NCBI GenBank assembly: GCA_028688235.1
Contig: JAQTYP010000164.1
Location: 1-7,426 of the forward strand
DNA from: Methylomonas sp.
Lineage (GTDB): Bacteria; Pseudomonadota; Gammaproteobacteria; Methylococcales; Methylomonadaceae
Direction: 5' to 3'
DNA: 7,426 nt
Of the stretch, positions 1 to 5,253 are shown one piece after another. The stretch's first letter is position 1, and each line of letters opens with the position of its first letter. Both the position numbers and the translations under genes were made by a program. A model generated the notes under the pieces. The model saw nothing but the letters and a program-made list of their open reading frames with translations, was not told the origin of the DNA and did no database searches.

Positions 1-40
1 GCACGGAGCGAGTTATTTACCGATAGCCCCCGCCTCTTTT

Positions 41-59
41 AAAAGGCGCGGGACGCGCC
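41..59 (-). terminator. Possible rho-independent terminator downstream of the tRNA genes
   Basis: Read on the minus strand, a perfect 6-bp all-GC stem (GGCGCG / CGCGCC) with a 3-nt loop is followed at once by TTTT. It lies in the right orientation to stop transcripts coming from gltX and the tRNA genes. However, it is over 200 nt beyond the last tRNA, the stem is short and the T run has only four bases. It could equally be a chance GC palindrome. Confidence 0.35.
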
Positions 60-81
60 GGGCGAGAATGACGACAGCAAG

Positions 82-126
82 GATGCTGCCGTCAAACACA
101 CATAACTTGTGTTCACGGCACTCATC
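82..126. repeat. Long imperfect inverted repeat in gene-free DNA
   Basis: The arms pair as GATG (82-85) with CATC (123-126), TGCCGT (87-92) with ACGGCA (115-120), and AACACA (95-100) with TGTGTT (108-113). One- or two-base bulges separate the paired blocks and the central loop has seven bases. An alternative hairpin at 69-94 (11 bp with one G-T pair, loop AGGA) uses the same left arm, so the two folds exclude each other. The rest of bases 1-274 shows no gene: all frames I followed close quickly, the best being a 28-codon stretch on the minus strand. This architecture resembles dispersed intergenic palindromes of the REP type, but copy number cannot be judged from one window. Confidence 0.5.
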
Positions 127-274
127 GACCGCGCCGTACTTTTCGTAGCCAACCGACTTTCGGTAAAGGGTAGCAAATCCCCTTCAAGCAATCATTTTTT
201 TCAAAATGGCCAAACGGTGAATTACCAGAAAATTAGCGTTGAAATAAGAAGATAAATTTGCCAACCTTGCAAAG

Positions 275-350
275 TGGCGTCCCCACGGGGGTTCGAACCC
301 CGGTTACCGCCGTGAAAGGGCGGTGTCCTAGGCCACTAGACGATGGGGAC
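275..350 (-). tRNA. tRNA-Glu (anticodon TTC), second copy
   Basis: Read from 350 down to 275, the gene folds as a full cloverleaf of 76 nt. The acceptor stem pairs GTCCCCA with TGGGGAC. The anticodon stem CCGCC/GGCGG carries loop CTTTCAC with anticodon TTC. The T arm contains GGTTCGAACCC. The discriminator base is G and the 3' CCA is encoded (275-277). It is identical to the copy at 401-476 and is the last gene of the tRNA cluster behind gltX, whose product charges it. Confidence 0.97.
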
Positions 351-358
351 TAAGACTG

Positions 359-372
359 AGCAGCGAACTGCT
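359..372. other. Small hairpin in the spacer between the two tRNA-Glu genes
   Basis: The 50-nt spacer contains a perfect 5-bp stem (AGCAG / CTGCT) around a 4-nt loop, which reads TTCG on the transcribed minus strand. It has no T run, so it does not look like a terminator. A precursor-processing structure is a possible reading, but that is inference. Confidence 0.35.
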
Positions 373-400
373 GATTTCTGAACGTTTAATGCCTGAGAAG

Positions 401-476
401 TGGCGTCCCCACGGGGGTTCGAACCCCGGTTACCGCCGTGAAAGGGCGGTGTCCTAGGCCACTAGACGATGGGGAC
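401..476 (-). tRNA. tRNA-Glu (anticodon TTC), first copy
   Basis: Read from 476 down to 401, this is a 76-nt tRNA with encoded CCA (401-403), anticodon TTC, and intact acceptor, D, anticodon and T stems. It lies 24 bp behind tRNA-Ala and 50 bp ahead of the second, identical tRNA-Glu. The close spacing and shared orientation suggest one precursor transcript. The spacers contain no recognisable promoter of their own. Confidence 0.97.
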
Positions 477-500
477 ACAAGGAACTAAACATCAACTACT

Positions 501-576
<76 letters not shown>

Positions 577-592
577 GTAGTTGAGAAGACCC

Positions 593-620
593 ATTATACA
601 GGTATTTTTTATCCTGTCTA
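593..620 (-). promoter_or_regulatory. Strong sigma-70-type promoter for the tRNA cluster, overlapping the gltX stop
   Basis: On the minus strand, TAGACA (615-620, five of six matches to TTGACA) is separated by 16 bp from a perfect TATAAT (593-598). The first three bases of the -35 box are the gltX TAG stop codon. The DNA just upstream, still inside gltX, is A-rich (ATAAAAAATAAC) and could act as an UP element. The bases after the -10 box begin GGG. Transcription would start near 586, about 10 nt before tRNA-Ala. Read-through from gltX is also possible, because no terminator with a T run lies between them. Confidence 0.7.
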
Positions 621-2012
621 GTTATTTTTTATGAATTGTATCGCGCGCGCAATTCTATCCAGAGTTTTCTCCTTACCCAGCAATTTGAGAGTGATGTCGA
701 TAGCCGGCGACACGCCACTGCCACAAACCGCCACCCTCAAGGGTTGAGCGACTTTTCCGAGATTCAATTGCAGTTGTTCGGCGCTGTCCAACACCACATG
801 ATGTAACGTTTCTGCCTGCCAATCATCGACTGCATCGAACCGGCTCCATAAATGCTGCAAGATATCGTCTACGCCAGCTTTGAAATTTTTCTTGACGGCT
901 TTTTCGTCATAGACTTCGAAATCGCGATAAAAATACAAACTTTGATCGGCCATATCGACCAGCGTTTTACAGCGCTCGCGCTGCGCCTTGACGACTTCAG
1001 CCAATGCCGGCCCGGTGCTTGGATCTATGTTACGCTCGCCAAGATGCCAGCTTAAATGGTGTGCCACGTGCACCGGATCGCCGTTCATGATGTATTGATG
1101 GTTCAGCCACAGCAATTTCTCGGTATTAAAGGTCGATGCGGAAACGTTGACCTTTTCCAAGTCGAACAACTGTATCATTTCGTCGATACTGAACAACTCC
1201 TTGTCGCCATAGGACCAACCCAAGCGCACCAAATAATTCAGCAACGCTTCAGGCAAATAGCCGTCGTTGCGATACTGCATGACACTGACTGCGCCATGGC
1301 GTTTGGATAGCCGCGCGCCATCCGACCCCAGTATCATCGGCACATGGGCATAAACCGGCAACTGCGCCCCCAATGCCTTCAGAATATTGATCTGCCGAGG
1401 CGTGTTGTTGACGTGATCGTCACCGCGAATGACATGGCTGACCCCCATATCCATATCGTCGACCACCACCGTCAAGTTATAAGTCGGCGTGCCGTCAGAG
1501 CGGGCAATGATCAGATCGTCCAACTCCTTATTGGCTACCACGATGCGCCCCTTGACCAGATCGTCGATGACCACTTCCCCGCTTTCAGGATTTTTGAAAC
1601 GAATGACCCGCTCGCCATCACCTTCAACACCGTGTCGGCATTTGCCGTTATAACGAGGCTTTTCCTTATTGGCCATTTGTTGTTCACGCAAGGCTTCCAA
1701 CTCCTCCTTGCTGCAATAACAATAATAGGCATCGCCTTGATCCAGCAATTGCTGAATGACTTCTTTATAGCGATCGAAGCGGTGGGTTTGGTAAAACGGC
1801 CCTTCGTCGTACTCCAATCCCAGCCAAGTCATGCCTTCCAGTATCGCATTGACCGATTCCTGAGTAGATCGCTCCAGATCGGTATCCTCGATTCTCAAGA
1901 TAAACCTTCCTCCGTGCTTACGCGCATAAAGCCATGAAAACAACGCAGTTCTGGCGCCTCCAACGTGCAGATAACCGGTGGGGCTTGGGGCAAATCGGGT
2001 TCTTATGCTCAT
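618..2012 (-). CDS. gltX: Glutamyl-tRNA synthetase (GluRS)
   Basis: This cytoplasmic class I aminoacyl-tRNA synthetase joins glutamate to tRNA-Glu using ATP. The protein has 464 residues, close to the roughly 470 of the E. coli enzyme, and aligns with it from end to end by eye. The HIGH-type signature lies in APSPTGYLHVGG (residues 8-19 of the ATG form), and the KMSKS-type loop is LSKRH (about 235-239). Cysteines near 98, 100 and 125 with a histidine near 127 match the zinc site of E. coli GluRS. I chose the ATG at 2012. A GTG sits one codon upstream (2015) and would add one residue; neither has a strong Shine-Dalgarno sequence, only AAGAAAAA. Directly downstream are tRNA-Ala and two tRNA-Glu genes, so the enzyme and its substrate are encoded together. 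The long open frames on the opposite strand are shadows. Confidence 0.97.
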   Translation of the reverse strand: MSIRTRFAPSPTGYLHVGGARTALFSWLYARKHGGRFILRIEDTDLERSTQESVNAILEGMTWLGLEYDEGPFYQTHRFDRYKEVIQQLLDQGDAYYCYCSKEELEALREQQMANKEKPRYNGKCRHGVEGDGERVIRFKNPESGEVVIDDLVKGRIVVANKELDDLIIARSDGTPTYNLTVVVDDMDMGVSHVIRGDDHVNNTPRQINILKALGAQLPVYAHVPMILGSDGARLSKRHGAVSVMQYRNDGYLPEALLNYLVRLGWSYGDKELFSIDEMIQLFDLEKVNVSASTFNTEKLLWLNHQYIMNGDPVHVAHHLSWHLGERNIDPSTGPALAEVVKAQRERCKTLVDMADQSLYFYRDFEVYDEKAVKKNFKAGVDDILQHLWSRFDAVDDWQAETLHHVVLDSAEQLQLNLGKVAQPLRVAVCGSGVSPAIDITLKLLGKEKTLDRIARAIQFIKNN

Positions 2013-2050
2013 CACTTTTTCTTATCGATAAAAAATTTTTCGTTCAATTT

Positions 2051-2067
2051 CGCTTTTCGCGAAAGCG
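2051..2067. other. Hairpin and A/T tract in the gltX leader
   Basis: A perfect 6-bp stem, CGCTTT / AAAGCG, encloses a 5-nt loop, TCGCG. It lies about 40 bp upstream of the gltX start, followed on the minus strand by an A-tract/T-tract block (2030-2040). It has no T run placed like that of a terminator. A role in the gltX leader is possible but unproven. Confidence 0.3.
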
Positions 2068-2107
2068 GGAAACATTTGCGCAAGCCGGGACGACTTCGAC
2101 CGCAGTT

Positions 2108-2134
2108 ATTTTACACTGAAAGCAAAGCAGGCAA
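2108..2134 (-). promoter_or_regulatory. Candidate gltX promoter
   Basis: On the minus strand, TTGCCT (2129-2134) is followed after 15 bp by TAAAAT (2108-2113), in the 173-bp gap between the nuclease gene and gltX. The spacer is shorter than ideal and the -35 box is imperfect. A second weak pair, TTGAAC then GATAAG, lies almost on the start codon and would give a nearly leaderless message. Read-through from the nuclease gene is a further option. Confidence 0.3.
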
Positions 2135-2188
2135 GGCACGGGGGCTTGTTGGATTTGGCGGCCGAGCAAAGACTTTAAGCCACCGCCC

Positions 2189-3046
2189 TTATCGCTCCCA
2201 AGCGGACAACATTTTCATATCACCCGGATGGCGGACAGGCACGATAAAACGATCCTTACTCTTAGCCACCCATCCTCTGGCCTCGACATTTTTACCCACA
2301 TAACCCGACAACGGCGGTAACGCAGCTAAAATCTTGTTTTCTATCCTTACGGCAACATGATCGGAAAACTGCAAATAACTGTATTTTACCGTCTTCTTCA
2401 GCCCGAGCACCCTACCCGTCACCCGTTTCCAGCCTCTATAGTTAGTTGCGTTTAATCGCACAGCCTGTGTAGGCGCATATTCAGGGTCACGCCAGATACC
2501 CAGTCCAGCCCGCTCGGCCTCTTGTTGCGCCGCCAGCAGCCGGTCGACATACTTCAAATTCGGCGGGTAAATATTGACGAAGGCCAAACCCTGCCGCACT
2601 AATTCCAGATTGATATGCTGTTTATCTTCGGTAAATACATAAGCCAAAGTCCGCCCGTATTTATCCCGGCTTTCGACATCGCTCTCCAACCTCACCTTTC
2701 TGTGTGTCAACCGCTGCCGCAACCAAGCCCTGGCTTCCTCTCCACCCGACTCCGCCGCCTTGTTCCTGCCCGCCACTTCCGGCGTATTAATACCTAACAG
2801 CCTGACCTTTTGTCCGTCGCCAAGCAATACCGTGTCGCCGTCGAATACTTTTTCCACGAAATGGTAAGCATCATTAGCCGGTTGAACTGCTAAAATCCGA
2901 GCGCGATCCTGCTCTCGATCGGAATAATGATGCCGCCCTTGTTTGTCCAACCACTCATAGACTTGGGCCTGAGCGGCGGCAGACACCTGCAAGAGCAAAC
3001 AGATCGCGCAAATTGCCGCTTTATTTAACACCTTTCCTATTCCCAT
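2189..3046 (-). CDS. Secreted staphylococcal-nuclease-like (thermonuclease family) protein
   Basis: The protein has 285 residues and is a probable exported nuclease. It begins with a signal peptide (basic start, hydrophobic 10-22, likely cleavage after AQA at 25-27). A short DUF4124-like segment follows (YEWLDKQGRHHYSD, 30-43), then the SNase fold (about 62-190). A C-terminal segment that looks OB-like (about 205-280) carries VTGRVLGL and VEARGWV. By comparison with S. aureus nuclease, D71 matches Asp21, R82 matches Arg35, E90 matches Glu43 and R132 (DKYGR) matches Arg87. The position of calcium ligand Asp40 is Asn87 (GINTPE). The ATG at 3046 has no clear ribosome site. A GTG at 3031 follows AGGAAAG and still leaves an intact signal peptide, so it may be the true start. 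The gene ends 173 bp before gltX on the same strand; whether the two share a transcript is unknown. Confidence 0.9.
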   Translation of the reverse strand: MGIGKVLNKAAICAICLLLQVSAAAQAQVYEWLDKQGRHHYSDREQDRARILAVQPANDAYHFVEKVFDGDTVLLGDGQKVRLLGINTPEVAGRNKAAESGGEEARAWLRQRLTHRKVRLESDVESRDKYGRTLAYVFTEDKQHINLELVRQGLAFVNIYPPNLKYVDRLLAAQQEAERAGLGIWRDPEYAPTQAVRLNATNYRGWKRVTGRVLGLKKTVKYSYLQFSDHVAVRIENKILAALPPLSGYVGKNVEARGWVAKSKDRFIVPVRHPGDMKMLSAWER

Positions 3047-3593
3047 GACCGATCAACACGTTATTGGCGCCACAAAAAACTGGCTAAACACCTTCATCAT
3101 CGCTTTCAATATTTGCCCCTTTGCCCGCCGCGAGCAGCAACGGGACAGCATTCGCTATCGAGTCGAACGAACGGACAATCTCGAAAACGCACTACAAACA
3201 CTGGTAGCGGAATGCATCCATCTCGACAATCACCCGGAGACGGAAACGACGCTGCTGATCCTTCCGGAAATGTTCGAAGATTTCGAGGATTATCTGGACA
3301 TGCTGGAAATTGCCGAACAGCTTTTGATTGCCCAAGGCTATGAAGGTATTTATCAATTGGCCAGTTTCCATCCCGAATATCGTTTCGAAAGCGACGGGGG
3401 TGACAACAACGATGCGGACAATTATACCAACCGCTCGCCCTACCCCATGCTACACATCATTCGCGAAGCCAGTATCGAGCAAGCGATTGCAAATTATCCC
3501 GACCCTGAAAATATCCCGGCCCGCAACATCAAACTGACCCGCGAACTGGGGTTAAAAAAATTGCGGGCAATACTGGCCGCTTGCCTGGGATAA
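3045..3593 (+). CDS. DUF1415 family protein
   Basis: This 182-residue protein of unknown function is recognised as DUF1415 by its conserved blocks: an N-terminal ATKNWL helix, NICPFA (22-27), QLASFHPEYRF (104-114), and NYTNRSPYPMLHIIREASIE (126-145). The length fits the family. There is no signal peptide or membrane segment, so it is probably cytoplasmic. The conserved Cys, His, Asp and Asn residues could suggest a ligand site, but no activity can be named. The ATG shares the CATG at 3044-3047 with the start of the divergent nuclease gene. No Shine-Dalgarno sequence precedes it; the upstream bases are pyrimidine-rich. The start is still credible because family members begin just before the ATxxWL block. 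A loose promoter-like pair (TTGCCG, 17 bp, CCTATT) overlaps the nuclease coding region. Confidence 0.9.
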   Translation: MTDQHVIGATKNWLNTFIIAFNICPFARREQQRDSIRYRVERTDNLENALQTLVAECIHLDNHPETETTLLILPEMFEDFEDYLDMLEIAEQLLIAQGYEGIYQLASFHPEYRFESDGGDNNDADNYTNRSPYPMLHIIREASIEQAIANYPDPENIPARNIKLTRELGLKKLRAILAACLG

Positions 3594-3603
3594 TCTTTGG
3601 AAT

Positions 3604-3625
3604 GTCATGGTTTTCTGACCATGAC
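3604..3625. terminator. Palindrome between convergent genes, possible two-way terminator
   Basis: A perfect 7-bp stem, GTCATGG / CCATGAC, has an 8-nt loop and sits in the 48-bp gap between DUF1415 and the TPR gene, which converge here. An overlapping alternative pairing uses CTGACCAT with the downstream ATGG and TCAG. Neither side has a proper T run, so it may work only weakly or serve to protect 3' ends. Confidence 0.4.
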
Positions 3626-3641
3626 GATGGAGTCAGGAGGC

Positions 3642-4355
3642 CTACTTATCCGAGGCGTAGTAATCGAAATTTTCGCTTTTCTTCAGTTTGAACTTAGGTT
3701 CGGAATTGATCTCGACATCGCTTAATTTTTCCCGCGCCGGTTCCGGCCGGGATTTCAGTGCTTCCATGAAATCGACGAACCATTGCGCCTGCTTGACATT
3801 ATCCAAATCGACATCTTCCAGGATGTTGCCGATATCCGGCAGACTGCCTCGCTCTTTGGCTTGCTGTAATGCCTGTAGGCAGGCATCCTGATCACCTCGC
3901 AAGGCATAGATACAGGCCAGATTATAGGCGGCACTATCTTTTTGGATCTTGTTGGCTTTTTCGAAAAAATCTTCCGCCAAGCCGTACAGGCCAGACTTAC
4001 CCTCGTCAGGACTCAAGCGTGCCAGCTCCATGAAGGCCACCCCGCCGTCGATCGCCGCGCCCAAATAATTCGGATTAGTCAGCAAACAAAACGAAAATTT
4101 CGAGATGGCGTCTTCGTATTTCTCTATGGCTGCGTCGATAGAAGAATCGGCCCTGGCTTCGTGCAACAGCGCAAATCCCCAGTGATACAGGGCGTCCGAG
4201 AACATCAGATTATCGGCGATTACACTGGCAAAGCCTTGATAGGCACTTTTATAGAGTTGCTCGGCCTTGCCGGCTTCGCTTTTTCGAGCTTGCGCCACCT
4301 GTTTGATGGCTGCATCCAGGATCGAACGCTTTTTAAATGAACTCAAAAGTGACAT
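3642..4355 (-). CDS. TPR-repeat protein of unknown function
   Basis: This 237-residue protein is probably cytoplasmic, with no signal peptide and no membrane segment. It is nearly all helix. Tetratricopeptide-like repeats can be traced at about 53-95 (DALYHWGFALLHEA), 99-137 (GAAIDGGVAFMELA, then LAEDFFEKANKI) and 140-170 (AAYNLACIYALRGD). The tail, from about residue 203 on, is rich in charged residues and probably flexible. Such repeats usually bind partner proteins, but no partner can be named. The ATG is well supported by GAGGAG six bases upstream. The gene is divergent from DUF2288 across 89 bp. An AT island there (TAAAAT at 4395-4400 on plus, TATTTT at 4396-4401 on minus) could supply -10 boxes for both directions, though good -35 boxes are lacking. 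Confidence 0.85.
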   Translation of the reverse strand: MSLLSSFKKRSILDAAIKQVAQARKSEAGKAEQLYKSAYQGFASVIADNLMFSDALYHWGFALLHEARADSSIDAAIEKYEDAISKFSFCLLTNPNYLGAAIDGGVAFMELARLSPDEGKSGLYGLAEDFFEKANKIQKDSAAYNLACIYALRGDQDACLQALQQAKERGSLPDIGNILEDVDLDNVKQAQWFVDFMEALKSRPEPAREKLSDVEINSEPKFKLKKSENFDYYASDK

Positions 4356-4444
4356 GACTGACTCCTCACCCGTCTGTTTCGAAACAAGTTGCGATAAAAT
4401 AGCCGCGAAGTCTACAACATCTACCCCGGAACCGGAACCGAAAA

Positions 4445-4771
4445 ATGCCTGTCAGTCTCAGCGAACTGGAAAAAGCCAAGGTCAATCTGGAAACCTCGCA
4501 AATCCCCTGGACGGAGTTGCAACGTTTTTTTGCCGCCGGCTTGGCGGTCGCCATCGCACCGGAGCTGGATTTGGTCGAAGTCGCCTTTCAATTTTCAATC
4601 GACAACAAAATACAGGTCGAAGACTGGTTAACGCAGAGGCTAATAGCTCCCGTGTCCGATCAACAAGCACAGGACTGGTTAGCTAGCAAGGCCACCGTTT
4701 GGGCCGTCGTAGTCAAACCCTGGATATTGGTTCAAGTTGCTGACAACGCCAATGCCGCCAATCGATCATAA
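4445..4771 (+). CDS. DUF2288 family protein
   Basis: This 108-residue protein of unknown function is recognised as DUF2288 by IPWTELQRFFA (20-30), the run LDLVEVAF (41-48), and SDQQAQDWL followed by VWAVVVKPWILVQ (71-97). It spans the usual length of this small family and has no export signal, so it is probably cytoplasmic. The ATG follows a GGAA about seven bases upstream, inside a small tandem CCGGAA repeat (about 4427-4438). It is divergent from the TPR gene and 119 bp ahead of the cupin gene on the same strand. Linkage to either neighbour as a pathway is not established. Confidence 0.88.
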   Translation: MPVSLSELEKAKVNLETSQIPWTELQRFFAAGLAVAIAPELDLVEVAFQFSIDNKIQVEDWLTQRLIAPVSDQQAQDWLASKATVWAVVVKPWILVQVADNANAANRS

Positions 4772-4773
4772 AC

Positions 4774-4887
4774 ATGCCTGTGCTTCGACAATTGATTGGT
4801 ACTGACGAAGCCCTACAAAAAACGCCGGCCATAGTAGCGGCAAATTCGACATCCTGTTTCCTTTGTCCTTCTTGCCAACTGGAATGA
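4774..4887 (+). CDS. Possible small ORF between DUF2288 and the cupin gene
   Basis: An ATG two bases after the DUF2288 stop opens a 37-codon frame. It almost exactly fills the gap and ends three bases before the cupin ATG. The product ends in a cysteine-rich segment, CFLCPSC (28-34), which contains a CxxC. Against it, there is no clear Shine-Dalgarno sequence, I recognise no family, and its frame stays open upstream to 4687 with no other ATG start that I noticed. It may be chance, and a possible cupin promoter lies inside it. Confidence 0.2.
   Translation: MPVLRQLIGTDEALQKTPAIVAANSTSCFLCPSCQLE
4792..4819 (+). promoter_or_regulatory. Candidate promoter for the cupin gene
   Basis: TTGATT (4792-4797) and TACAAA (4814-4819) are separated by 16 bp, and each matches the sigma-70 consensus at four of six positions. 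Transcription would start near 4826, leaving about 65 nt of leader before the cupin ATG. The match is modest, and read-through from DUF2288 is an alternative. Confidence 0.3.
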
Positions 4888-4890
4888 GAT

Positions 4891-5253
4891 ATGAACATCA
4901 GCCCCACCTCTCTGTTTGCCGACATTCCCAAAGAACTGCCTTTGGAATTATGCCAGACGTTGTTTCTAAATCCCACCGTCCGCATCGAACGCATACTGTC
5001 TCAAAACCATCATAGCCCCGAGCAGGGTTGGTACGATCAGCCGCAAACCGAGTGGGTCATGTTGCTGCAAGGTCAAGCCCGGCTCAGTTTCGCCGACGCA
5101 GACCCGGTCGACGTCAAAGCCGGCGATTATTTGCTGATACCGGCCCATTGCAAACACAGAGTGGATTGGACCAGCAACACCCCCATGTGCATCTGGCTGG
5201 CTATCCACATCTTCGAGCATGAATCTAGCGATTGCCCGAGCGTTGGCGCGTGA
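4891..5253 (+). CDS. Small cupin-domain protein
   Basis: This 120-residue single-domain cupin is probably cytoplasmic. It has the pattern of a widespread small cupin family: GWYDQPQTEWVMLLQG (46-61) in the first motif, AGDYLLIPAHCKHRV (77-91) in the second, and a final WLAIH (102-106). The first motif lacks the usual HxH metal pair; Glu54 remains, and His86, His89 and His106 are candidate ligands. A metal site is therefore possible but not the classical one. Substrate and reaction are unknown, and a sensing or sugar/acid-binding role cannot be separated from catalysis. The ATG follows GGAATGAGAT. The stop lies inside the 3' end of the rhlE gene on the other strand, a 29-bp overlap, so the last residues are encoded opposite the basic tail of RhlE. 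Confidence 0.88.
   Translation: MNISPTSLFADIPKELPLELCQTLFLNPTVRIERILSQNHHSPEQGWYDQPQTEWVMLLQGQARLSFADADPVDVKAGDYLLIPAHCKHRVDWTSNTPMCIWLAIHIFEHESSDCPSVGA

Noticed and set aside
275..476. Repeated tRNA sequences as an attachment site or mobile-element boundary
   Set aside because: The repeats are complete functional tRNA genes side by side, with no integrase or foreign-looking genes in the visible DNA.
272..476. CRISPR-like spaced repeats
   Set aside because: There are only two repeat units and each is a whole tRNA gene.
599..617. Hairpin ACAGG / CCTGT after gltX as a terminator
   Set aside because: It has no T run after the stem on the transcribed strand, and the same bases form the spacer of a strong tRNA promoter.
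1344..1937. A 197-codon open frame on the plus strand
   Set aside because: It lies wholly opposite gltX, has no recognisable domain, and is explained by codon use of the real gene on the other strand.
4713..4994. A 93-codon minus-strand frame across the DUF2288/cupin gap
   Set aside because: It overlaps the start of the cupin gene and the end of DUF2288, shows no family resemblance and no convincing ribosome site.
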